Assembly (NCBI RefSeq): GCF_024323335.1
Contig: NC_066582.1
Span: 183,738,973 to 183,802,972 of the forward strand
Direction of reading: 5' to 3'
DNA: 64,000 nt
Source: Lathyrus oleraceus
Lineage: Eukaryota > Streptophyta > Magnoliopsida > Fabales > Fabaceae
Position 1 is the first letter of the stretch. Every line of letters starts with the position of its first letter. Shown one piece after another: positions 43,780 to 55,539 of the stretch. Below the pieces are notes generated by a model that saw nothing but the letters and a program-made list of their open reading frames with translations, searched no databases and had not been told where the DNA came from. The translations under genes were made by a program, and so were the position numbers.

Positions 43780-45168
43780 ATGTGCACGAGCATTGCATGC
43801 ATCATTTTGCATAAGCAGGTGTTGTTCTGGTCTTCTTGTCTGTGGCCTAACTCTGTGCTCTTCATTTATTTTGAAGACAAGCTGACTCATCGGTACTACA
43901 CCAGAGCCAACTCTGCAGGAGTGATGGATCAACTTGAACAAGAGAACCGCGAGCTGAAAGAAGAGGTCGCCAGACTGAGCGCTCTGATAAAGCAGTTCTT
44001 AGCTGCACAGAATCAGCCGTCTCCACCACCTGCAACTCCTCCCCAGAGGACTGTTATATCTGAGGTTGCTTCGTCAACAGTGCCAGCTGCTAGTGCCCAT
44101 TTTGTGCCAACAGCCATGCCGCCCGGGTTCCCGTGGGGGATGCCTCCTGGTTTTATGCCTGATATTCCAGCTCCAACATTTGCTTCCATGCCGGCATCTA
44201 GCCCGGTCCTTGCAATTCCTCCTCCTGTCGTGCATGCCATTCCCAGGGTAGACGACACCATCTATCATTCTGAGCCGTCTGAGGGCCCAGATATTAATGA
44301 GAAGATGGACGCGATGAATGACCAATTCCTTGAACTCCGCAAGGAATTGAAGACCCTTCGAGGGAAGGATTTGTTTGGCAAGTCTGCTGCTGAATTGTGT
44401 TTGGTTCCCGGTGTTAAGATACCTGTCAAATTCAAAGTCCCTGACTTTGAGAAGTATAAGGGGAACACCTGCCCGCTCAGTCACCTGGTTATGTATGCCA
44501 GGAAAATGTCTACTCAGACAGATAATGATCATCTGCTGATTCATTATTTTCAGGATAGTTTGTCCGGTGCAGCTCTTCGGTGGTATATGAGCCTAGATAG
44601 TGCAAACATCCGTTCCTTCAACGATCTTGGCGAAGCCTTCGTCAAGCAGTACAAATACAACATGGATATGGCTCCCAATCGGGATCAGCTCAGAGCCATG
44701 TCCCAGAAGGACAAAGAGACATTTAAGGAATATGCCCAGAGGTGGCGAGAGTTGGCAGCTCAGATTACTCCTCCACTGGAAGAGAAGGAAATGACCAAAA
44801 TCTTTTTGAAGACTTTGAGTTTATTTTACTATGAGCGGATGATCGCTAGTGCTCCCTCTGACTTCACCGAGATGGTGAACATGGGGATGCGATTGGAGAA
44901 AGGAGTCCGTGAAGGACGTTTATCCAAGGATGAAGGCTCTTCTAGCAAGCGGTATGGGGCGTTTGCTAAGAAGAAAGATGGGGAGGCACATGCTGTGCAA
45001 TCCCATGCTAAACCAAGAAGACCCTCTGCCAAGAGGAAGCCTGTGCGTCATGCCAGCAATCAGCATCAGGAGGCTCATATAGCACCTGTCTTCCGTGACA
45101 ATCAGCAATATCAGCATCAGCATAATCAGCAACAATCTCAACAGTATCAACAACAGCATCGTCCTTAG
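43780..45168 (+). pseudogene. Ogre-D gag, ends at amber codon in the Gln-rich region
   Basis: Gag with coiled coil (MDQLEQENRELKEEVARLSAL), Pro/Ala/Met-rich region, Retrotrans_gag domain (CPLSHLVMYARKM ... FKEYAQRWRELAAQITPPL) and a basic tail followed by a Gln-rich stretch. TAG at 45166-45168 stands where copy A has CAG; downstream residues continue in the same frame as gag-pro. Start uncertain as in copy A; the frame is open from 43780. Confidence 0.88.
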
Positions 45169-47218
45169 CAACAGGCTTACCAGCCTCGCAACAACAGTAA
45201 TCAGGCTAATTTGGGTTATGAAAGGAAGAAGGTCACCTTCGATCCGATCCCGGTGTCATACGCTGAGCTATATCCCTCTTTAATAGAGCGGAAATTGATT
45301 ACTCTGAGGGAGCCTCCGGTTGTACCTGCTAACCCGCAGTGGTGGTACAAGCCCGACCAGCATTGTGTTTATCATTCCGGTGCTCCGGGTCACAATGTGG
45401 AAAATTGCTATCCGCTGAAGACTAAGGTTCAAGACCTTATGAGATGCGGCATTCTGAGCTTTGAGGACTCAGGTCCCAATGTTAAGAAGAACCCATTGCC
45501 CGAGCATGGGAAGTCGGTTAACATGGTCCAGGGTTGCCCTGGTAAGTATAAGGTCAAATATGTAAGCCATATTCGACAGTCATTGGTTGAGTTACATCGT
45601 CTGCTGTGTGATTACAGTCATATGGAGCACGACCATGACAAATGCCGTATCTGCTCTATCAATCGTCTGGGTTGTCGCCAAGTGCGAAGAGAGCTGTAAG
45701 AATTGCTAGATGATGGGACTATTGAGATTCTTCAAAACAGAAATGTTGATGAAGACGAACCAGAGGTGAATGTGATTTCTCCTGTGTTCAAAATTCCCAA
45801 GCCTGTTGTCATCCGTTATGATGGCAGCAAGCAGAAGGTCTCTCCTTCTTTGGTGATTAAGCCTGCAGGCCCTGTGCCTTATTCTTCAGATAGAGCTATG
45901 CCCTTCCGCTATAATCCTGTTGCTGTGGAAGATGGGAAAGAAGTGCCTTTGCCTTCATCCTCCGTTGTTAGTATTGCTGATGTCAGCGGGTTGACCCGTA
46001 GTGGTCGTGTATTTTCAGCGTCGAAGCCTCAGGCTAAAGTTGATTCTGATGTGCGTCCGGTGGGGAATGTTGTTAATCCGCCGAACCCGGCACTTGCTGT
46101 TGCTAAACCCTCCTCTGTACAAAAGACTCCTACTTCTTCTGTTGGCCCTAGTGGCACTCTGAATGAAGACTGTGATGAGATGCTGAGGCTCATCAAGAAG
46201 AGTGAGTACAATGTTGTAGACCAGCTTCTACAAACGTCGTCCAAGATCTCTGTGTTATCATTGCTTCTGAATTCAGAACCCCATAGGGAGGCTCTGCAGA
46301 AAGTTTTGGACGTGGCTTATGTTGATCACGATGTCACAATTGAACAATTTGACGGTATTGTTGCAAACATTACTGCTTGCAACACTTTGAGTTTCTGTGA
46401 CGCTGATCTCCCTGAGGAGGGAAGAGACCACAACATGGCTTTACATATTTCCATGAATTGAAGAGCGACGCCATGTCCAATGTGTTGGTGGACACTGGGT
46501 CATCTTTGAATGTATTGCCAAAGACCACTCTTTCTAGATTGTCGTATCAAGGGCCTCCCATGAGGCAGAGTGGTGTTGTTGTGAAAGCTTTCGATGGGTC
46601 ACGTAAGACCGTGATTGGGGAAGTTGATCTCCCAATCAAGATTGGACCAAGTGATTTCCAAGTTACCTTTCAGGTTATGGATATCCACCCATCTTATAGC
46701 TGTCTCCTTGGTAGACCATGGATTCACGAGGCTGGCGCCGTGACATCCACCCTACACCAGAAGCTGAAATTCGTCAAGAATAAGAAACTGGTTGTGGTAG
46801 GGGGAGAAAAGGCTCTCCTGGTTAGCCACTTGTCTTCTTTCTCATACATTGATGCTGAGGATGAAGTTAGAACGCCTTTCCAAGCTTTATCTATTGCTGA
46901 GCCGATTGAGAAGAAGTCTCTTTCATTTGCTTCCTATCGTGATACAAAACTGGCCATTGAATGTGGTGCAGTTGCTGGGTTAGGGAAGATGATCGAGCTT
47001 GAAGATAACAATTCCCGGGCTGGCATTGGATATTCTTCTGGGGTCTTCAATGACAAAGGGTTGTTCAAGAGTTGAGGTTTCATCCACGCAGATCAAGCTG
47101 AGGAAGCTGCTGCTATTCTGGAAGAGGATGTAGAGGATACTGACAACTTTGTTATCCCTGGCGGGATTTGCCACAATTGGGTCGCTGTGGATGTTCCTAC
47201 GGTCATTCATAAGTCATC
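45169..47218 (+). pseudogene. Ogre-D gag C-terminus and aspartic protease, three lesions
   Basis: Contains the zinc-knuckle-like CVYHSGAPGHNVENC and the protease motif LVDTGSSLNVLP (about 46487-46522). Lesions compared with copy A: TAA at 45697-45699 (CAA in A), a one-base deletion near 46459-46462 that shifts the frame, and TGA at 47073-47075 (GGA in A). It ends at the 5' splice site (47219). Confidence 0.88.
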
Positions 47219-47482
47219 GTAATATGTTCACTTTGTTAAAAACCCTTCTCCCAGGCCAAAAGGAGAAGTGATGACATTGTTGGCAGCATTTATACAATGA
47301 TATTTCATTCAATAAATTCATGTTAAACATTTGTTTTTCCATTTGTTTTCACTTTTTACTTTTGCATGAAATCGGTGATCACAAAAAAACCTAAAAACAA
47401 GAATAAAAGCAATCTTTTCATCTACATAATGATTTGTTTGTTTAAATTCTAAAGTTTTTCATTATCCAAAATCATTATGCAG
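47219..47482 (+). other. Ogre-D intron between protease and RT (264 bp)
   Basis: 5' GTAATATG, T-rich body, 3' TTATGCAG. It keeps the frame from protease into RT (phase 2), as in copy A at 1373-1638. Intron lengths differ by 2 bp. Confidence 0.85.
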
Positions 47483-50400
47483 GTTGATTCTAAAACCCAT
47501 TGAACATAATGATCCAACGCCATCTCCCAATTTTGAATTCCCGGTATTCGAAGCAGAGGAAGATGATGTTGAAGGGATTCCTGATGAAATTACCCGTCTT
47601 CTTGAGCACGAAGAAAAGATCATTCAGCCGCACCTTGAGAATCTGGAAACAGTCAACTTGGGGTCTGAAGATTGTGTTCGTATGGTGAAGATTGGGGCAC
47701 TCCTTGAAGAGTCTGTCAAGAAGGGGTTAATCAGTTTGCTACGAGAATATTCCGATATCTTTGCTTGGTCGTATGAAGACATGCCAGGTCTAGATAGAGA
47801 TATTGTGCAACATTTCCTGCCTCTGAAGCCTGAGTGTGTGCCTGTGAAGCAGAAGCTCAGAAGAACTCATCCAGATATGGCAGTGAAGATCAAAGAGGAA
47901 GTTCAGAAGCAAATTGATGCGGGGTTTCTGGTGACTTCCACATATCCTCAATGGGTGGCCAATATTGTGCCTGTGCCCAAGAAAGACGGAAAAGTCCGTA
48001 TGTGTGTTGATTACAGAGATTTGAATAAAGCTAGTCCGAAAGATGATTTCCCTCTACCACACATTGATATGTTGGTAGACAATACAGCTAAATTCAAAGT
48101 CTTTTCGTTTATGGGCGGATTTTCCGGATATAATCAAATCAAGATGGCACCCGAGGATATGGAGAAGACAACATTCATCACACCTTGGGGAGCATTCTGT
48201 TATCGAGTGATCCCCTTCGGTTTGAAGAATGCCGGAGCCACGTATCAACGTGCTATGACTACCTTGTTTCATGATATGATGCACAAGGAGATAGAGGTCT
48301 ATGTCGATGATATGATTGCTAAGTCCCGAACGGAAGTTGAACATGTTGAGCATTTGTTGAAGCTTTTTCAGCGTCTGAGGAAGTTCAGGCTTCGCCTGAA
48401 TCCGAACAAATGTACATTTGGAGTCCGTTCTGGCAAGTTATTTGGTTTTGTTGTTAGCGAGAGGGGTATTGAGGTTGATCCTGCAAAGGTCAAAGCAATA
48501 CAAGAGATGCCTGCACCCAAAACTGAAAAGCAAGTCCGAGGTTTTCTTGGCCGCTTGAACTATATTTCCAGATTTATATCCCACATGACTGCCACATATG
48601 CGTCGATATTCAAGCTCCTCCGGAAAGATCAGTCTCATGATTGGGCCGAGGATTGCCAGAAAGCTTTCGACAGTATCAAAGAATATTTGTCTGAACCTCC
48701 GATCTTGTCTCCGCCGGTAGAAGGAAGACCTCTGATCATGTATTTGACTGTTCTTGAAGACTCGATGGGTTGTGTACTCGGTCAGCAAGACGAATCAGGG
48801 AAGAAAGAATCTGCTATCTACTACCTGAGTAAGAAATTCACTGATTGTGAGTCTCGATACTCAATGCTTGAGAAGACGTGTTGTGCTTTGGCTTGGGCTG
48901 CTAAGCGTTTGCGCCAGTACATGATAAATCATACAACTTGGTTAATATCCAGAATGGATCCAATCAAGTATATCTTCGAGAAGCCTGCTTTAACTGGGAG
49001 GATTGCCTGTTGGCAGATGTTGTTGTCTGGGTATGATATCGAGTATCGAGCTCAGAAAGCTATCAAAGGTAGTATCTTGGCTGACCATTTGGCACACCAA
49101 CCGGTTGAAGATCATCAGTCTGTTCAGTACGACTTCCCAGATGAGGAGATTCTGTATTTGAAAATGAAAGATCGTGATGAGCCTACACTTGATGAAGGTT
49201 CAGAACCTGGTTCTAGATGGACGATGGTGTTTGATGGCGCTGTAAATCAGTATGGAAATGGAATTGGGGCAGTAATCATTACTCCTCAGGGCACACATAT
49301 TCCGTTTACAGCAAGGCTAACTTTCAAATGCACGAATAATATGGCTGAGTACGAAGCCTGTATTATAGGATTGGAAGAATGCATTGATCTAAGGATCAAG
49401 CATCTTGATGTGTATGGTGATTAGGCCCTAGTTGTCAATCAGATCAAGGGTGAGTGGGAGACGAATCAGCCCAGTCTCATTCCATACAGAGATTATGCGA
49501 GGAGGATTTCAACTTTCTTTACTGAAGTTGACTTTCATCATATTCCTCGAGAAGATAATCGGATGGAAGATGCTCTTGCTATGCTTGCTTCTATGATTGT
49601 AGTCAAGTATTGGAATGAAGTCCCCAATATCACCGTGATGCACTTGGATAGACCAGCTCACGTGTTTGCAGTTGAAGAAGTGAATGACGACAAGCCTTGG
49701 TATTTTGATATCAAGAAGTTCCTCCAGAACCAGGTCTACCCGCCTGGGGCATCTGTGAAAGATAGGAAAACTTTGAGAAGGTTGTCAGGCAGTTTCTACC
49801 TCAGCGGTGAAGTGTTGTATAAGAGAAATTTTGACATGGTTTTGCTCAGATGCGTGGATAGACACGAAGCAAACCTGTTAATGACTGAGGTCCATGAGGG
49901 TTCATTTGGTACTCATTCCAATGGACATGCCATGGCTAGAAAGATGCTGAGAGCAGGCTACTATTGGCTGACAATGGAGTCTGACTGCTGCAAATATGTG
50001 AAGAAATGCCACAAGTGTCAGATTTACGCGGATAAGATTCATATTCCTCCGACACTTCTGAATGTGATTTCATCACCGTGGCCTTTCTCTATGTGGGGAA
50101 TTGACATGATCGGCATGATTGAACCGAAAGTGTCCAATGGACACAGGTTTATTCTCGTAGCAATTGATTACTTCACCAAATGGGTTGAAGCCGCATCATA
50201 AGTGAATGTGACCAAGCAAGTGGTCGTGAAGTTTATCAAGAACCAGCTGATATGTCGTTATGGTGTGCCTGATAAGATCATTACTGATAATGGATCTAAT
50301 CTGAATAATAAGATGATGGAAGAGTTATGCGCTGAGTTCAAGATTGCACACCATAATTCTTCTCCTTACAGACCCAAGATGAATGGGGCTGTTGAAGCTG

Positions 50401-50945
50401 TTAATAAGAATATCAAGAAGATTATCCAGAAGATGACAGTCACGTACAAAGATTGGCATGAGATGCTGCCATTTGCTTTGCATGGATATCGTACATCTGT
50501 CCGCACTTCAACAGGGGCAACCCCGTTTTCTCTTGTTTACGGCATGGAGGTTGTTCTCCCAGTAGAGGTGGAGATCCCATCAATGAGAGTCTTGATGGAA
50601 GCCAAGTTGACTGATGCTGAATGGATTCAGAGTCGTTATGACCAGTTGAATTTGATTGAAGAGAAGCGATTGACTGCCATGTGTCATGGTCAGTTATATC
50701 AGCAGAGAATGAAGAAAGCATTCGATAAGAAGGTCAAGCCTCGTGTGTTCCGAGAAGGTGACCTCGTGCTCAAGAAAGTCTTGTCCTTCGCGCCCGATTC
50801 CAGGGGCAAGTGGACTCCAAACTGTGAAGGCCCATATGTTGTCAAGAGAGCCTTTTCAGGCGGTGCTCTGATGCTCACAACTATGGATGGGGAGGATTTC
50901 ACTCGTCCTGTGAATTCAGATGCAGTCAAGAAATACTTTGCCTAA
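47483..50945 (+). pseudogene. Ogre-D pol exon 2: RT, two RNase H regions, integrase; two stops and a lost catalytic residue
   Basis: One frame of 1,154 codons with TAG at 49422-49424 and TAA at 50199-50201. RT blocks: VRMCVDYRDLNKASPKDDFP, FSFMGGFSG (Gly codon 48114-48116 in place of the motif A Asp) and YVDDM (48300-48314). RNase H: MGCVLGQQDESGKKESAIYYLS. Then the archaeal-type RNase H of the Tat clade (MVFDGAVNQYGNGIGAV, NNMAEYEACIIGLEEC), broken by the first stop. Integrase has the zinc finger (HEGSFGTHSNGH...CHKCQ), GIDMIG, TDNGSN and GAVEAVNK, with the second stop after the first catalytic block. It ends SDAVKKYFA. No terminal chromodomain is seen, as expected for Tat. Confidence 0.92.
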
Positions 50946-51125
50946 AAAGAAAAACAGAATAGCTCGCTAAGTTGAAAACCCGAAAGGGCGGCTTAGGCAA
51001 AAATGAGTGTCTCGGTGGATAACCCGAAAGGGCGATCCAGGAAAAAGTTAGAGACATAAAAAAAAGAGTATTTGCATCCCGCTAGATTGAGTACCTCACC
51101 CTGGGGCAATCTAGGCAAAAATTAG
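50946..51125 (+). other. Three hairpin + A-tract modules after the pol stop
   Basis: H1: outer stem CTAAG/CTTAG (50967-50971, 50992-50996) with CCC-GAAA-GGG inside (50979-50988). H2: TGGAT/ATCCA (51016-51020, 51035-51039) with the same CCC-GAAA-GGG (51023-51032). H3: CTAGATTG/CAATCTAG (51082-51089, 51107-51114). Each is followed by GCAAAAA or GGAAAAA. Confidence 0.6.
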
Positions 51126-53009
51126 GGATTTGGCAAGTAACTGCATCCTGAAAGACTTTCTGTTCCACAGTCGTCTGTTCGTCAAAGATTCTTGATTCGT
51201 CGTCAACTGAAACTTCGAATACATCGGATTCAAATTGGTAGAGAAATGGTCATTATGTTCAATGTAGCCCTCTTCCAATATATATCACCGATTTCAAATT
51301 TGTACAGATCTATGGAGTCTTGCCATTTGCAGGCTACCATTTCATCAAATAAATTTGAGCTTTTATCCAATTATTTGCATTCTTATTTGTTTCAATTCAA
51401 CAAATGTTTTGCATGTTTTAATTGATAAAATGTCATTGTTTTAAACAATAAAATTTTTTCAAAATTGTTTTTAAACAAAGTGAACATTCACAATGATAAA
51501 AGGATACTTAAGAATTTCTCAGTGCTCTCCCAAGGGTGGCATGATTTCCAACAGGGTAAGACATTGGTTCATATTCCTGGCATGGTTGCATCTTCTTTCT
51601 CCATATTGTTGTTGGGGTTGTTCCCCAAGCAGAGCTTCTGTTGAGATTTTGTGTTCCCAGAGCAGAGTGCTTGTTGGAAACTTCAGTTTTCCTCTCCAGC
51701 AGCATTCTCTCCCCAGCATGGGTGCTTTCCTTTTGGAAGATTCGGTAGTTGGTGGGTTGACATCCCGGTACTTCGTCGTTTTCCTCAGTGAAGTCGCCAA
51801 CGGAGTTGTTGGTATGATGTACTTCATCTATGCTATCTCTCCATCAGAGTGCTTGTTGAAGTTTTTACCTCTTTTCCCTTCAGCAGAGCAGTGATTCTTT
51901 CCTCCTCAGCAGTTGTGGTTTCCTTTTGGAAGGTTTGGTATTTGGTGGTTGATCCCCAACTCTCCTTCTCTGCCTCAGATAAATCCCCAGTAGTGTTGTG
52001 ATGGTGGATTGTACCTGTGATGATTTCTCCCATGCAGAGATTTGGTGATTTCCTAATGCTTTTGATCCCCAGTAGAGTTGCGTGTGTGGAAGAATCTACT
52101 TGTGTGATCTGTTTTCCCTCAGTGGATTTATTCCCAATGGAGTTGCTGACAGTATCCCCAGTAGAGTTGCTTGTGCGGCCAGATTCTACTTGTGTGTTCT
52201 GTTTCCATAGAAGTTCTTGCCTGTGCGGCGAACTCCTGTTTCCCAGCTGAGACTGGTGATCCCCTTGCAGAAGTCTCGTGATTTCTCTACTCCCCCAACA
52301 GATTTGTCTTTGTGGCAGTTGCTGCCTGTTGTGAACTTCTGTTCCCCAGTTGGGTTGGTTGATGATCCATCACTCAGAGATTTTGTGATTTCTTTGATAT
52401 CTCTAGATTTCTCCCAGCAGATCTTTGCTTTTTAGCATTCAGATCTCCAGCAGATTGACTTTCCAGTTGGTTTTCTTGGATTTTCCTCTGGAAGTGTAGT
52501 ACCGGGCTTTTGATTCCTGGACCTGTTTGTGTTAGAAATGTCTGTTTTGTCAGCATTCATCAAACATAAATCACGCATATTCATGCATATTTTCAACATT
52601 CAGATATTCATGTTGCATTTTTTGCCATGTATCTTTTGTTTGTTGTCTCCTGCTAAGTGGTGATATAGATCTCTCCAGTAGATCTTCCCAAGCAGATGTC
52701 GGGTGTCTAATCTCTCAATGAAGAGTCAGCCCCATAAGCAGAAAATGTCTGTCTTTCCTTCTGCAGTTCCCCACTGAGATATATCCTCGTGGATGACGGT
52801 TGTTTCCGTTTCCTCCCAACACCTATATTGAGATGGGTTTTCCCTATTGAGTTATATCCTCATTAGGACGAGTCTTGATTCAGTTTGCCTTTTTGGTTTG
52901 ATCCTGAATTGGCCTTTTTTCAACTGTCTCTTGTGCTTCCCTGTGGAATAAATGAATAAATTGCCCAGTAACCGGCAATAGTTCATCTTATCCCCAGCGG
53001 AGTTTTTTG

Positions 53010-53680
53010 GGCCTCTACCCAGTAACCGGTAGTTATAAGTCCTTTTCTTTGCGGTTTTCTACCCAGTAACTGGTAGTTGTAAATCCTATGTACCTTTTTT
53101 CCCTTTTGTGGAATCTGTGGTTGTGAACTTTTTGTTCCTCAGCAAGAGTCGTTGGTTTTTTACCCAGTATTTGGTAGTTGTAAATCCTATTTTCTTGCTC
53201 TTCAGCAAAGTTTGTGGTTTTCTACCCAGTAACTGGTAGTTATAAACCCTATGTGTGTTTTCCCGTGCGGAGTTGTGATCCTTTCACTCCCCACGCAGAG
53301 GTTGTGGTGTTCTACCCCGTATTCGGTAGTTGTAAACCCTAATTCTTTTATCCTCATCAGAGTTTTGGCCCTCTACCCAGTAGCCGGTAGTTGTAAGTCC
53401 TATCTTTATTCCCCTAGCAGAGGTAACCTTTGTGGTTCATTCTGGTTAATGGTGGATTTTGCGGTCTTCTACCCAGTATTCGGTAGTTGTAAATCCTATG
53501 TTGTTGTCGTCTCCCTAGTGGAGTCTGTGCTTTCTTGTGGATAATTGTCGTATGCTAGCAATTTTATCCTCAGCTGAGTCTTTGGTTTTCTACCCAGTAG
53601 TCGGTAGTGATAAACCTCTTGTTCCCTCAGCCAGAATCTTTGGTCTTCTACCCAGTATTTGGTAGTTGTAAATCCTTTGT
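53010..53680 (+). repeat. Dispersed-tandem units CCCAGTA..CGGTAGTTGTAAATCC
   Basis: About nine recognisable copies (near 53017, 53050, 53161, 53222, 53312, 53374, 53467, 53590, 53648), spacing irregular at 33-125 bp. Shorter CCCAGTAACCGGT copies extend the family to 52968-54910. Confidence 0.8.
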
Positions 53681-54094
53681 TCTCCCCTTTGCAGAGTTAA
53701 CCTTGTTGTTCATCCTAACCGATGATGGTTACTCTTTGTGGTTATCTTCATCCAGTATTCGATGTTGATATTCCCTATCTTCTGGGCATTTTCTCTGAGT
53801 AAGCATTTGTTTTCCCAGCAAGTCTTTTTGTGGATAATTGCCGGATGCTAGCAATTTTATCCTCAGCGGGTCCTTTCACCGTTTGCCAGTGATTTGTTCC
53901 CCGGATCATTGATTTTGTATTAATGCATCCCCGGTGAGTCCTCTTTCATTTACCCTTTTGTTGGTAATGATTGTTGCTCCCTTTGATTGGTCATCTTTAT
54001 ATACCTAGTTTTGGTATCCCGATGCCTTTCTTTTCGGTTGATTTATCCTTTATTAACCCAGTAACCGGTTGTGGATAATCTTCCATGCGAGTGT

Positions 54095-54484
54095 ATTATC
54101 CACGTTCTGACGGTAATGGATAATATATCTCATGCACTCTTCAGTCGAAGCCTGTTGTGTTTCCCCAGTCGAGTAAGATTCGTATTTCCTTTTGTGGAAT
54201 CGAATAGTCATTTCTCCTATTTTTGAGCGTATCTCCCAGTAGCCGGTGATGTGTCTCCTGGATAATTGTCGTATGCTTGCAATTTATCCCCTGTGAGTTA
54301 TCTTTCATCTACCCTGTTGTTGTTGGTAACGATTGTTTCTCTTTTCGGTCGGTCACCTATTATATGCCCAGTAACCGGTATCCCTGGTGTTCCTTCCATG
54401 CGAGTATATTATCTACGTTCTGACGGTAATAGATAATATATCTCATGCGAGTATACTATCCACGTTTTGACGGTAATGGATAAT
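54095..54484 (+). repeat. Hairpin repeat ATTATCCA...TGGATAAT (three copies)
   Basis: Copies at 54095-54124, 54408-54437 and about 54455-54484, each with the loop CGTTYTGACGGTAA. The second copy has ATTATCTA/TAGATAAT, with both sides changed. Confidence 0.75.
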
Positions 54485-55530
54485 ATATCTCATGCACTCT
54501 TTGGTTGAAGCCTTTTGTCCTTCCCCATTTGAGTAAGATTCGTTTTCCCGTTGTGGATTCGAATGTCCATCCTGTAAGTTGATTTGCTTTTTCAAGCCCT
54601 CCTTTCGGATGATGAGTGTCTTGGCATATATACCAATTCACGCTTTGGTCGGTCACCTATTATATACCCAGTAACCGGTATCCCTGGTGTTCCTTCCTTT
54701 CTGCTCCCTATTATGACCTTGGTCCCCTGTGGAGTCAGATTTTCCTGAGTTGATGTACCTTTTTCAGGTCTTTCTCAGATGTTTTGGTTGATTGATATCT
54801 CTCACCCTTATACCGGTCTTAGATATTCATTCTTCCTGAGCTTGTTGTTCTTTCACCCAGTAACCGGTGTTTAGATCACATGTCTCTTTGAGCTTGTTAC
54901 CCAGTAACCGGTAACACCTCATCTTGCAGATTTTTCCCAGGAGAATCTTTGTTAGACATTCCCCAGCGGAGTTTCTGTTGTGATTTTACCCTTTTGCTGT
55001 ATTGGCGTTTTCCCCAATATATGCAATTTTTCCCCGGCAAGGAGGTTCTGTGTGAATCTTTCCCCAGTCCGAGTCCAGATTTTTATCCGAAGTATCCTTT
55101 GTGGATAGTTTGAGTCAGCTTGAGTCTTTCCAATGGATGTGTTCCCTTTGTAAAATTTTTCTTCTTTTCCCCAGTTTGAGTCCTTTACTCCCCAGTGAGG
55201 TCTCCAGTCCAGTCGTGTCCTGCTCACGCTGTGTCTAGTTCTTTGTTTCCCCTAATTCAGAGTCGTGTCTTGCTCACGCATTTCTTTTCTTATCCCCATA
55301 AGAGTCCTGTTAGAGTCTCTGTTCCTGGTGAGTGTATTACTTCGGTGGATCGTCTTTTCTTCTTTGTGGACCTATATTCCCACAGGGTTTTGCTTGTTTT
55401 GCATGCATACATCTGCATCATGAGGTCTCTTAGGGACCAAAAATTGTCTCATTATTGTTATTTAAGCCCATTCTACCGCGTCGAGATGAAGATTTTAACC
55501 TTCACTTCTCCGGCTAGAATGACCTTAAAT

Positions 55531-55539
55531 AGGGGCATC
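55531..55539 (+). other. Ogre-D polypurine tract
   Basis: AGGGGCATC immediately before the 3' LTR. A short purine run in the expected place; the exact primer ends are not known. Confidence 0.5.

Larger units (their letters stand above)
51126..55530 (+). other. Ogre-D long repetitive 3' region
   Basis: About 4.4 kb without a supported gene, T-rich on this strand. It consists of imperfectly repeated short blocks: CCCCAGYRGAGTT-type motifs, CCCAGTAACCGGTAGTTGTAA units, and a hairpin repeat (54095-54484). Ogre 3' regions are known to be hypervariable and to contain tandem repeats that can seed satellites. ORFs such as 51493-51894 and 55195-55668 are not conserved proteins. Confidence 0.8.

Noticed and set aside
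51493..51894. 133-codon ORF and others in the Ogre 3' region
   Set aside because: Repetitive low-complexity sequence without recognisable domain; the 3' region of Ogre is non-coding in known elements.
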